Shown piece after piece: positions 33,148 through 41,727 of a stretch of 64,000 bases of DNA; positions within the stretch are counted from its first letter, which is position 1; the number at the start of each line of letters is the position of its first letter. The DNA comes from CALNYZ01 sp942490945 (GTDB taxonomy: Bacteria; Pseudomonadota; Gammaproteobacteria; UBA6429; Thiohalophilaceae). The DNA is taken from the NCBI GenBank assembly GCA_942490945.1, contig CALNYZ010000044.1, positions 248,001 through 312,000 of the forward strand. The letters are read 5' to 3'. A program made the translations under genes and the position numbers. The notes under the pieces were generated by a model. The model had not been told where the DNA came from. It searched no databases and saw only the letters and a program-made list of their open reading frames with translations.

Positions 33148-35517
33148 TCAGGAATAAAATTGTTTGATTGTTTTTTCAAGAACCGCAATTGGTTCAGGAC
33201 GACTGAACAGGAAACCCTGCGCGTAATCCACACCGATTGATTTCAGGCGCATGTGAATTTCTTTATTCTCAACAAACTCTGCAATGGTTTTGATGCCCAT
33301 CACCTTGCCGATCCGGTTGATAGCTTCGACAAAAGCAAAATCCGTTTCGTCTTCACAAATATCAAGGATGAAGTTGCCATCAATTTTTATATAATCCACC
33401 GCCATATTCTTGAGATAACTGAAAGAGCTCAGGCCACTTCCAAAATCATCCAGCGCAAATTGACACCCCAATAATTTCAGTGATTGAATAAAAGTAACAG
33501 CAATACTCAGATTGGTAATAGCCGCGGTTTCGGTAATCTCAAAACATAACTTGCCCGGATTTATTCTGGTTGAATTAAATTCATCCAGAATAAACTGATA
33601 AAAATGTTCATCGCAAACAGACTGTCCCGACAAGTTAACCGTTAACATGCCATTAAATTGCGGGGTGTTACTCAGGAATTTGATTGTATTCTTGACTACC
33701 CATCTGTCGATATCCGGCATAAGACCGTAACGTTCAGCGGTTGGGATAAATGACATGGGTTGCACGAGTTCTTTCTCTTCATTATAGAGTCTCACCAGTA
33801 CTTCATAGTGATGTTGCGCATTATTTGAAATTTCAACAATTGGTTGTACGTATAGTACCAGATTATCATTTTCCAGCGCCGACTTGATTTGTTGTAACCA
33901 TTCAAGCTCGCCACGCGCCTTGCGAATAACCTCATCATTCAAATCAAATATATGTACCCTGTTACGGCCTTCATTCTTGGCGGTATAACATGCAGTATCT
34001 GCCTGGCTCAGTAATTCTGCGACGGTCCCTGAGGCACTATGAATCTTTACCATGCCAATACTGATACCCACGTCAAAGACATTGTTTGCCCAGACAAAGC
34101 GAAAGTTCTTTACTGCTTCAATGATTCGTTCCACGTTTTTTATGGCCATTGATTCATCGCAGTTGTGCATGATAATCCCGAACTCATCACCGCCAAGTCG
34201 GGCCAATGGATCATGCACATCGATGGTGGAATGGATTTGTTGTGCAACCTGCTTTAAAAATTCATCACCCGCAGCATGGCCAGCCGTATCATTAATGATT
34301 TTGAATTTCTCCAGATCCATAAAGCAAAGCATGTGGGTGCTCGCGTCATTGGCCGCATCTTCACAGGCAAACTTGATGTGATTTTCAAACTCACGACGAT
34401 TTATCAGTCCTGTCAGACTGTCATGGCTGGCAAAGTATTTCAGCTTGGTGGACAAGGCACGAACTTCAGTCACATCACGAAATGTAATGACAGCACCATT
34501 TACATCGCTGTCATCGTCCAGAACCGGCGCAAAGGTGTAATCAATTGAATATTGCGCACCGGAACTTGAAACCAGCACCCGGGGCGCATCTGCGGTAGAG
34601 ATCACCCGCATCATACTGAGGACTTCGGCCAATTCATGCCGGGGATCCCCGGACTCATAATTCACATTAAAAATTTTGTAAAATTCTGTACCCATTGCCT
34701 GTTCTTTCGTATAACCGGTCAGCGCTTCCGCATTCGGGTTTATCTGGGTTATCACACCAGTCTTATTGGTAACAATAACCGCATCTCCAATGGAGTTGAG
34801 TGTTATTTCGGCCATATCCTTGGCAACAAATATTTTCTTTTCCATGCTGCGAATAATGCGCACAACAAATATCGCAATGATTGCACCAATACATACCGCG
34901 ACAATTATCAGTACAAGCGACAGGTAGGTCGCATCTTTTTGTTGTTGTTTGTTTTTGGTGGCAATTTGTTTGGCCGCCTTGTGTTGTATATTCTGCAATT
35001 CCAGCAACACAGTCAGCACCTTGTCCTGGAGTGGCACAGCCTTTTCTATAAGCAACTTGCTTGCTTGCGGTAATTTATCTTCAACTGCCCAGTCTGCGAC
35101 CTGATTCTGAATAGGCACGGTTATCCGTGTCAGATCACCCTGACTGACGAGTAAATTGATTTCTTCATTTGTTAAGGGAACGGTTTTTAGCCTGATGCGT
35201 GCGCGCGCAAATTGTGCCGCATAACCATTAAACTTGAGGTAAACCTCATCACGCATGAACGGGTCTTTAAGACTGACCATGGAAAACAGGCACATGCTGC
35301 GTTCCCTCGCCGCATTATACATTTGCGTAATCAGTTCGGTCTTGAGTCCGTGCAGCTCAACAATCGCGCTGATATGTTCGTTGGTGGCTTTATTTTGATA
35401 AAAGCTGATACCCAGAATCAGACTGAATAAAAACAGTATCGAAAAGAATCCGGACACAACGATTTTCGGTATGGTGTTGTGTCGCGTCTTTGCTTTATGC
35501 AGTAAATTGAATACCAT
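33148..35517 (-). CDS. Membrane PAS-GGDEF-EAL cyclic-di-GMP signalling protein
   Basis: A 789-residue protein. TM1 is at about 18-40. A periplasmic four-helix region (about 40-195) resembles chemoreceptor sensor bundles. TM2 is near 200-222, then a PAS domain (AEITLNSIGDAVIVTNKTG, about 240-355), GGDEF (RLGGDEFGII, about 445) and EAL. The GGDEF active-site motif is intact, but the RxxD inhibitory site five residues upstream is absent. In the EAL domain the signature reads EVL (YEVLVRLYN); EITETAAI, DDFGSGLSSFSYLK and the C-terminal Glu region AEFVENKEI are kept, so phosphodiesterase activity is plausible. Confidence 0.9.
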   Translation of the reverse strand: MVFNLLHKAKTRHNTIPKIVVSGFFSILFLFSLILGISFYQNKATNEHISAIVELHGLKTELITQMYNAARERSMCLFSMVSLKDPFMRDEVYLKFNGYAAQFARARIRLKTVPLTNEEINLLVSQGDLTRITVPIQNQVADWAVEDKLPQASKLLIEKAVPLQDKVLTVLLELQNIQHKAAKQIATKNKQQQKDATYLSLVLIIVAVCIGAIIAIFVVRIIRSMEKKIFVAKDMAEITLNSIGDAVIVTNKTGVITQINPNAEALTGYTKEQAMGTEFYKIFNVNYESGDPRHELAEVLSMMRVISTADAPRVLVSSSGAQYSIDYTFAPVLDDDSDVNGAVITFRDVTEVRALSTKLKYFASHDSLTGLINRREFENHIKFACEDAANDASTHMLCFMDLEKFKIINDTAGHAAGDEFLKQVAQQIHSTIDVHDPLARLGGDEFGIIMHNCDESMAIKNVERIIEAVKNFRFVWANNVFDVGISIGMVKIHSASGTVAELLSQADTACYTAKNEGRNRVHIFDLNDEVIRKARGELEWLQQIKSALENDNLVLYVQPIVEISNNAQHHYEVLVRLYNEEKELVQPMSFIPTAERYGLMPDIDRWVVKNTIKFLSNTPQFNGMLTVNLSGQSVCDEHFYQFILDEFNSTRINPGKLCFEITETAAITNLSIAVTFIQSLKLLGCQFALDDFGSGLSSFSYLKNMAVDYIKIDGNFILDICEDETDFAFVEAINRIGKVMGIKTIAEFVENKEIHMRLKSIGVDYAQGFLFSRPEPIAVLEKTIKQFYS

Positions 35518-35537
35518 TATTACCTGACTACGCCGGA

Positions 35538-35622
35538 ATAAATCAGAAATTTGCCATGCCCGGAATCAGGATGGCTAGCTGGCCTTGCTTACGTGCACCC
35601 CAATCCGGTTACTCTGATTTAT
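35538..35622. repeat. 10-bp inverted repeat upstream of the GGDEF-EAL gene
   Basis: ATAAATCAGA (35538-35547) and TCTGATTTAT (35613-35622) are perfect complements separated by 65 bp. They lie in the 147-bp gap between the two cyclic-di-GMP genes. No U-run follows. Function is unknown. Confidence 0.35.
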
Positions 35623-35664
35623 ATCGGCTAATTGGTACTTATGATTAGTCTAACCCGGCCGGAT

Positions 35665-36744
35665 TTAGCCTGAAACAACCCGATTTCGACCTTGTTTCTT
35701 GGCCTCATAGAGCCGTGAATCAGCACGTTCTATCAATAATTCTGGCGTATCGTCCTTGTTAGCCTGACAAATCCCGATGCTGATAGTAATGGGAATCGCC
35801 TTTCCTTGCACATCGATTGTTTTATCAGCAATGCTTTGCCGAATCCGCTCGGCAAGATTTATGCCTCCAGTAAGGTTTGAGTTCGGCAAAATAAGTATAA
35901 ATTCTTCACCACCATAGCGGCCAAACTGGTCTACCTCGCGAATGCACGTCATAACCCTGTCAACTACTCTCTGCAATACATGATCGCCAACCACATGGCC
36001 GTAATTGTCATTCACTTTTTTAAAATGGTCCAGATCCAACATGGCGAGACAAAAAGATTGCTTATGATCACGTCGCAACTCGGCAAGTTTATGCTTGAGG
36101 AACTCCAGAATGTATCGACGACTATAGGCACCTGTTAGCACGTCCCTGTCGACAGCGACAGCCAAGTCATCGCGCTCATGTTTTAAATGATCAATTGACT
36201 GGGTCATATCGTCAATGCGCACCAGATGATATACGTCAATCGCTAGCGACATATCGTAGGCAATGATTTTTCTGACAAATTCGAGTAACGGAAACAACTG
36301 CTGTTCATTCTGACGTATTGATTGGGGAATAGAATCAACTATCAGATTTTGAATTTTAAGATAGGCAGCCTGATACAAGCGTATCGGCATATTAATGCGT
36401 TCGTGCGCATGCCCCACACGCAAGCGGTATTCAATATACTCATATGAAGTAAAATCCACCCCCAATGTCAGAAGGTATTCGGTTTGGGTTTGCTTTAGCC
36501 GCTGAAGAACGTCTTCATCCCTGATATAAAAACGCATCTCATCATGCTGTAACAAATAATCATAAAACTGGTTGATTATCTTTTCAGCAAAGGGTTGAAG
36601 CACCTCTGTTTGCAATAACTCGGCCAAAGGTTCATCATCTGCGGTCAGTTCCATTAGCTCAAGTCTTCTATCAGCGTAGTTTCTGCTAATACCGTACTTG
36701 TCAGCTAACGGGTAATGATTATAATTCGTATTCAAAATTGACAT
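35665..36744 (-). CDS. Globin-coupled sensor diguanylate cyclase
   Basis: A 359-residue protein. Residues about 25-170 look like a sensor-globin domain: helix FAEKIINQFYDYLLQHDEMR and the proximal-histidine region RVGHAHERINMPIRLYQAAY, which matches the GxxHxRI pattern of globin-coupled sensors. A short helical linker leads to a GGDEF domain from about 195: LDLDHFKKVNDNYGH, then REVD (RxxD inhibitory site) and YGGEEFILILPN. An oxygen- or NO-responsive c-di-GMP synthase is the likely role; heme binding is inferred. It is divergent from the ABC exporter operon with 44 bp between. Confidence 0.85.
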   Translation of the reverse strand: MSILNTNYNHYPLADKYGISRNYADRRLELMELTADDEPLAELLQTEVLQPFAEKIINQFYDYLLQHDEMRFYIRDEDVLQRLKQTQTEYLLTLGVDFTSYEYIEYRLRVGHAHERINMPIRLYQAAYLKIQNLIVDSIPQSIRQNEQQLFPLLEFVRKIIAYDMSLAIDVYHLVRIDDMTQSIDHLKHERDDLAVAVDRDVLTGAYSRRYILEFLKHKLAELRRDHKQSFCLAMLDLDHFKKVNDNYGHVVGDHVLQRVVDRVMTCIREVDQFGRYGGEEFILILPNSNLTGGINLAERIRQSIADKTIDVQGKAIPITISIGICQANKDDTPELLIERADSRLYEAKKQGRNRVVSG

Positions 36745-36788
36745 TTACCAGATATTTATACAGTCAACCTACACGGTCACCCAACTAC

Positions 36789-37829
36789 ATGAACAATACA
36801 AGCTTATCGACCACACAAGAAAATTCTGAATTAATCCAGCAACTTGACCCCTTAGTAATCAGTGTAGAGCATTTAACACGTTACTATGGCCCCAATTTGG
36901 CAGTTAATCATGTCAGCTTTGATCTGAAGCAAGGCGAGGTACTGGGTTTTCTTGGACCAAATGGCGCGGGTAAATCCACTACCATGCAAATGCTCACGGG
37001 CAATCTTGCGCCAAGTATGGGAAAAATATCTATTTGTGGTATCGACCTGCTCGATCAGCCCAAATTGGCCAAAGCGGAAATTGGCTATTTACCGGAGCAA
37101 CCTCCTTTATATACTGATCTGACTGTTCATGAGTACCTGAGCTTCTGTGCCAAACTCAATGGCATAACCAAAGATAAAACCAAAGCCGCGATGGAGTATG
37201 CAATCGAACGCTGTGGTCTGGCAGATGTCACCAAACGGTTAATCGCCAATTTATCGAAAGGTTTCCAGCAGCGTGTCGGCATCGCGCAAGCCATTATTCA
37301 TACCCCGTCTGTTGTTGTACTGGATGAACCGACTGTCGGACTCGATCCGATACAGATTCGTGAAATCCGCCAGCTGATACGCGACCTGGGTGATGCACAT
37401 AGCGTCATTTTGTCCACGCACATTTTACCCGAGGTGCAAATGACCTGTGATCGGGTGCAAATCATCAGCCGCGGTAGCCTGGTATTCAGTGACAGCATTG
37501 AGCATCTGAATCAATCCATGCAGACAACCAGCCTGATTATCGGTCTGAAATCACCTCCACCCGTCACAGAGCTTGAAGCCATTACCGGTATCGAAGCTGT
37601 TGAAAAAATAAATGACAGCCGGTATCGCCTGCAACATGCTGTCGGTAATAATCCGTTAGAAACTGTCGCCAAAGCAGCAATCGAGAATGGCTGGGGATTA
37701 CTGGAATTGTCGCCGGAGCAAAAATCGCTGGAACAAATTTTCGTCGAAATCACCAGCCAGGAACATGGCCAGGAGCATGCCCGGGAGCATACAGGTCAGG
37801 ATGAACAGGCCGGGGAGAACGCAGCATGA
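36789..37829 (+). CDS. ABC transporter ATPase (GldA-like)
   Basis: A 346-residue ABC-2 type ATPase. Walker A is GPNGAGKSTTM (about 60-70), the Q-loop region YLPEQPPLYTDLTV, the signature NLSKGFQQRVGIAQAI, Walker B VVVLDEPTVGLDP and the H-loop STHILPEVQ. The C-terminus carries an unusual His/Glu/Gln-rich tail (about residues 322-346), with EHGQEHAREH. The ATG at 36789 is used; an in-frame start at 36738 would overlap the opposite gene. The stop overlaps the permease start by 4 bp. Confidence 0.9.
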   Translation: MNNTSLSTTQENSELIQQLDPLVISVEHLTRYYGPNLAVNHVSFDLKQGEVLGFLGPNGAGKSTTMQMLTGNLAPSMGKISICGIDLLDQPKLAKAEIGYLPEQPPLYTDLTVHEYLSFCAKLNGITKDKTKAAMEYAIERCGLADVTKRLIANLSKGFQQRVGIAQAIIHTPSVVVLDEPTVGLDPIQIREIRQLIRDLGDAHSVILSTHILPEVQMTCDRVQIISRGSLVFSDSIEHLNQSMQTTSLIIGLKSPPPVTELEAITGIEAVEKINDSRYRLQHAVGNNPLETVAKAAIENGWGLLELSPEQKSLEQIFVEITSQEHGQEHAREHTGQDEQAGENAA

Positions 37830-38587
37830 AAATACTGGCGATAGCGCAGCGTGAAATGCGGGTACTGTTTTTGTCGCCCATGGCGTGGGTGATTTTTGGT
37901 GTCATACAGTTTATCGCCGCATTATTATTTTTAAACAGTCTGTCACGCTTCCTGCAGTTACAACCGCAAATCATGATGAACCCCAACTTCCCCTGGGGCG
38001 TCACAGAATTTGTTGTGCCACAACTTTATGGTGCTGTTGCGTTTATGTTTATGATCGTCATACCACTTATGACCATGCGCTTGATAGCCGACGAACGCAA
38101 AAACAAGACCATCAGTTTGTTACTGAGCGCACCAGTCAGCATGACGGAAATTATACTCGGCAAGTTTCTCGGCTTGTATGTGTTCTTGTTGATTATTATT
38201 CTCACGGTCACACTAATGCCATTGTCGCTGGTATTTTCCGGACCCATTGATTACGGGTTGTTATATGCAACAATAATCGGATTATGTTTACTCACCGCGG
38301 CTTTCACCGCAATCGGTCTATATATGTCAAGCCTGACAAAGCAACCGATTGTTGCCGCCATCAGCAGTTTCGGTATTTTGCTGACACTGTGGATAATTGC
38401 CGAAGCTGCCGATGCCTCCAGCTCCAGGGTAGAAAGCAGCTTTACCTATTTATCACTATTACGGCACTTTGAATCATTCAGCAAAGGTTTGTTTTCATCG
38501 GCCGACTTTTTTTATTTTATTATTATCATCGCCGCTTTTATCATTTTAAGTATCAAGCGGCTTGATGCTGACAGGTTGCAACAATAA
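37826..38587 (+). CDS. ABC-2 type permease (GldF-like)
   Basis: A 253-residue membrane protein with six predicted helices, beginning MKILAIAQREMRVLFLSPMAW, typical of ABC-2 permeases paired with GldA-type ATPases. Conserved features include VIPLMTMRLIADERKNKTIS (about 74-93) before the third helix and SLLLSAPVSMTEIILGKFLG. It forms the transmembrane part of the exporter with the upstream ATPase. The substrate is unknown. Confidence 0.88.
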   Translation: MKILAIAQREMRVLFLSPMAWVIFGVIQFIAALLFLNSLSRFLQLQPQIMMNPNFPWGVTEFVVPQLYGAVAFMFMIVIPLMTMRLIADERKNKTISLLLSAPVSMTEIILGKFLGLYVFLLIIILTVTLMPLSLVFSGPIDYGLLYATIIGLCLLTAAFTAIGLYMSSLTKQPIVAAISSFGILLTLWIIAEAADASSSRVESSFTYLSLLRHFESFSKGLFSSADFFYFIIIIAAFIILSIKRLDADRLQQ

Positions 38588-38589
38588 GC

Positions 38590-39975
38590 ATGGAAATCAA
38601 CAAGCAAAGCAAACGCAATATAAAATTTCAGAATTACACCTTTCTGATTCTGTTTCTCACTATTACGATATTGCTAGCATGGGTCAGTAAAAAATACTCG
38701 GTTGAGTATGACTGGACCAGCAGCAAGCGAAACAAGTTATCGGAAGCAACCGTAGAACTTGTGAAAAAAATTAACGAGCCACTGGCCATCTCAGCTTTTG
38801 TCGTTACCGCAGATAAAGATAACAAGGAACAAATCCAGCAACTGATTGGCAAGTACCAGAAGGTGAATGACAAAATCACCCTGGAATTTATCAACCCGGA
38901 CACTAATCCGAACCTGACTCGCGAAATGGGAATTCGCTCCTCAGGTGAAATAGTTATCAGTCTGCATAGCAAGGTTGAACATATCGAAGCGCTAAGCGAA
39001 TCAAATATCACCAATGCCCTACACCGATTATCACGTGCTGCCACGCGTAAATTCGCCTACATCACGGGGCATGGCGAACGTGAACTACAAGGTGCCGGTA
39101 ATTTCGACTTCAAACTTTTTGCTGACTATCTGAAGGAAAAGGGTATCGTACTTGAAGCGGTAAATTTACAAGGTGTAAAGGACATCCCCGCCGACTATGC
39201 AGCCGTCATCCTTGCAAATCCGCGCAAGAATTTTATTCAGCATGAAGTACACCTGTTAACGGAATATATAGATAAGGGTGGAAACTTCTTCTGGTTGCAC
39301 GATCCAAAAGAAATGCATGGCCTTGAACCGCTGGCAGCAGCGCTGGAAATAGAATTTCAACCCGGGGTAATTATCGATGAGCTGGTTCAATACTTTGGCC
39401 AACATCCTTCATTTATTACCATTGATGAAAAACATTATAAACCGCACCCGATTACCCGTGACTTCCCGTTCGCCACTTCCTACAGTTTTGCTACCGGCAT
39501 CAAACGCAAGGTGATTGACAAGAGCAAGTTCCAGATGCAACCAATACTGGCTTCTGACCCGCGTATGTATCTGGAAACCAGCAGCAAGGCACAACAGGGA
39601 CCTGATGATATCAAGGGACCCATTGACTTCGGCATGGCGATGGAACGTAACCTTGACAGTACAACTGATAAGGATGCAAAAAGCAGCAACCCCGACAAGA
39701 AAAAACAGCAGCGCATATTTGTTGTTGGCGATAGTGATTTTCTTTCCAACCTGCTGGTCAATATGGTTGGCAACAAGGACCTCGGCTTTCGTATATTAAA
39801 CTGGCTGGCATTTGATGACAGCTTCATTAATATTCCATCACGTACCTCACCGGGCAAGGATATCAAGCTCAACATTAATATCTGGTATGGTCTGTCAGCA
39901 TTATTCCTGTTTGTTATGCCAATCGGGTTTGCGGTAGCCGGTATTGTCATCTGGATGAAGCGCAGAAAACGATAA
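38590..39975 (+). CDS. GldG-like ABC transporter auxiliary protein
   Basis: A 461-residue protein. An N-terminal helix (TFLILFLTITILLAWVSKKY) is followed by a periplasmic Rossmann-like GldG/intraflagellar-type domain (YAAVILANPRKNFIQHE, YIDKGGNFFWLHDPKE). A Lys/Ser/Asp-rich stretch is at about 355-375 and a C-terminal helix (LSALFLFVMPIGFAVAGIVIW) ends in a basic tail. Although named for gliding motility, this gene set is common in non-gliding proteobacteria. It starts 2 bp after the permease stop. Confidence 0.88.
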   Translation: MEINKQSKRNIKFQNYTFLILFLTITILLAWVSKKYSVEYDWTSSKRNKLSEATVELVKKINEPLAISAFVVTADKDNKEQIQQLIGKYQKVNDKITLEFINPDTNPNLTREMGIRSSGEIVISLHSKVEHIEALSESNITNALHRLSRAATRKFAYITGHGERELQGAGNFDFKLFADYLKEKGIVLEAVNLQGVKDIPADYAAVILANPRKNFIQHEVHLLTEYIDKGGNFFWLHDPKEMHGLEPLAAALEIEFQPGVIIDELVQYFGQHPSFITIDEKHYKPHPITRDFPFATSYSFATGIKRKVIDKSKFQMQPILASDPRMYLETSSKAQQGPDDIKGPIDFGMAMERNLDSTTDKDAKSSNPDKKKQQRIFVVGDSDFLSNLLVNMVGNKDLGFRILNWLAFDDSFINIPSRTSPGKDIKLNINIWYGLSALFLFVMPIGFAVAGIVIWMKRRKR

Positions 39976-39980
39976 TTATC

Positions 39981-40880
39981 ATGAATAACAGAAACCTGCT
40001 CAATATCGTTTTACTCGCCGGCGTTATTATTCTGGTTCTCACACTGGTACTGGATAGCGGTGAAAAAAAAGCGCCAAAAAAAGCTGCGTTGACTTCGCTT
40101 AATGCAGACACTTTGCAACATGTCGAAATAAAGCGTAACGGTCTTAAGGATGTAGTGCTGGAAAAAACCGGGTCTGGCTGGCAGATGTTGTCGCCATACA
40201 AGACTGCTGCAAACAAATTTCGCATCGACACCTTGTTGAAACTTGCAAGCGCCGACGTTGAGAGCAGTCATGATCTGAGCACATTAAAGCTGTCTGACTA
40301 TGCACTGGATAATCCCAAGGCAACCATTACCTTTAACAAAACCATCAAGCTTGAATTTGGCAGCACCAATCCTGTCAGTCGCCAACGCTATGTGAAAATT
40401 GGTAATACATTAAACCTGATTAATGATACGCAATATTATCTGGCACGAAGTCTGGCGAGCGAATTTGTTGCAATGGAATTGCTTCCCAAAGGATCAACGA
40501 TTTCAGCGTTAACATTGCCAGATCTGGCAATTTTATTTAAAGATGGCAAATGGTCGGTCACGCCCGAACCAAAAAACTTTACTGCAGACACGGTTTCAGA
40601 ACTAATCAATGAATGGCAGCATGCGCAGGCGGCTGACATAACAGAATTCAAACTACGACACGATATGCGCAAGGATGTGAGTATTACACTTGGCGAGTCT
40701 ACCCTCTACTTTGAAACACAAACCAGCAAGGATAATTTCATCCTTATCCGGCACGACCTGCCACTGCAATACCTGTTCCCGCTTGATTTTAAGAAGGCCC
40801 TGTTGCAGTTACCCAAACCACTTGATGCTGAAAACAGAACTCCTCCTGCCACCCCGGCAAAAGATGCCGTAAAAAAATAG
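39981..40880 (+). CDS. DUF4340 protein of the Gld-type exporter operon
   Basis: A 299-residue protein. One N-terminal transmembrane helix (LLNIVLLAGVIILVLTLVL) is followed by a periplasmic domain with LEKTGSGWQMLSPYKTAANKFRID and LSDYALDNPKATITF, characteristic of DUF4340. It accompanies GldG-type proteins with high regularity. Function is unknown. It is 5 bp after the gldG-like stop and 2 bp before mutM. Confidence 0.85.
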   Translation: MNNRNLLNIVLLAGVIILVLTLVLDSGEKKAPKKAALTSLNADTLQHVEIKRNGLKDVVLEKTGSGWQMLSPYKTAANKFRIDTLLKLASADVESSHDLSTLKLSDYALDNPKATITFNKTIKLEFGSTNPVSRQRYVKIGNTLNLINDTQYYLARSLASEFVAMELLPKGSTISALTLPDLAILFKDGKWSVTPEPKNFTADTVSELINEWQHAQAADITEFKLRHDMRKDVSITLGESTLYFETQTSKDNFILIRHDLPLQYLFPLDFKKALLQLPKPLDAENRTPPATPAKDAVKK

Positions 40881-40882
40881 CC

Positions 40883-41698
40883 ATGCCAGAACTACCGGAA
40901 GTTGAAACCACCTGTCGGGGTATTGCGCCGCATATTGTTAATCAAACCATAACAAAAGTGATTGTACGGGACCGGCGGCTGCGCTGGCCTGTACCACGTA
41001 ATATTAATGCCACTCTTTCGAACCACATCGTCACATCTGTAACCCGCCGAGCCAAATATATTCTGGTCAATTTTTCTGCGGGTACATTAATTATTCATCT
41101 CGGTATGTCGGGACGCTTACACTTTATAAAATCTGATACGCCGGTTGTGAAGCACGACCATGTTGATATCGTTATGAATAACGGTTACTGCCTACGCTAT
41201 CATGACCCGCGTCGATTTGGCAGTATTCACTGGACCACAAGCAACCCGGAACAACACAAGTTACTCAGCGTACTCGGTATCGAACCTTTGGGTGATAACC
41301 TGACAGCGGAATATTTGTCTGCTCACGCGCGCAAGCGCAAAGTCAGCATCAAACAGTTCATCATGGACAGTCATATTATCGTTGGAGTCGGCAATATCTA
41401 TGCGAGCGAAAGTTTGTTTCTCGCCGGCATTAATCCGAAAATTGCAGCGGGAAAAATCAGTACGGCACGATTTCAAAAACTGGCAACGGCGATCCAGCAG
41501 GTTTTAACCGCTGCAATCAACCAGGGCGGGACGACCTTGCGTGATTTTACACAATCGGATGGAAAACCCGGCTACTTTAAACAACAGCTTAATGTGTACG
41601 GACGTGCAGACCTGCCCTGTACCCGATGCGGTTCGTCGATTAAACAGATTGTGCAAGGACAACGTGCCACTTACTACTGCAGTTCCTGTCAAAAATAG
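40883..41698 (+). CDS. mutM: Formamidopyrimidine-DNA glycosylase MutM (Fpg)
   Basis: A 271-residue DNA-repair enzyme removing 8-oxoguanine and ring-opened purines. The N-terminal PELPEVETT supplies catalytic Pro (after Met removal) and Glu. LGMSGRL and HDHVDIVM in the N-domain, VGVGNIYASE in the helix-two-turn-helix, and the C-terminal zinc finger CTRCGSSIKQ...CSSC are all present. It starts 2 bp after the DUF4340 stop, so it is probably read from the exporter promoter. Confidence 0.98.
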   Translation: MPELPEVETTCRGIAPHIVNQTITKVIVRDRRLRWPVPRNINATLSNHIVTSVTRRAKYILVNFSAGTLIIHLGMSGRLHFIKSDTPVVKHDHVDIVMNNGYCLRYHDPRRFGSIHWTTSNPEQHKLLSVLGIEPLGDNLTAEYLSAHARKRKVSIKQFIMDSHIIVGVGNIYASESLFLAGINPKIAAGKISTARFQKLATAIQQVLTAAINQGGTTLRDFTQSDGKPGYFKQQLNVYGRADLPCTRCGSSIKQIVQGQRATYYCSSCQK

Positions 41699-41727
41699 TA
41701 ATTTAAACAAGATTTTCTTTATCAGAC

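Noticed and set aside
37760..37829. Apparent short tandem repeat (EH-x-x-EH) at the end of the ABC ATPase
   Set aside because: Imperfect and inside the coding region; described as a His/Glu-rich tail rather than a repeat locus.
39480..39950. 156-residue minus-strand frame opposite the GldG-like gene
   Set aside because: Antisense of a real gene in a tight operon; no independent evidence.
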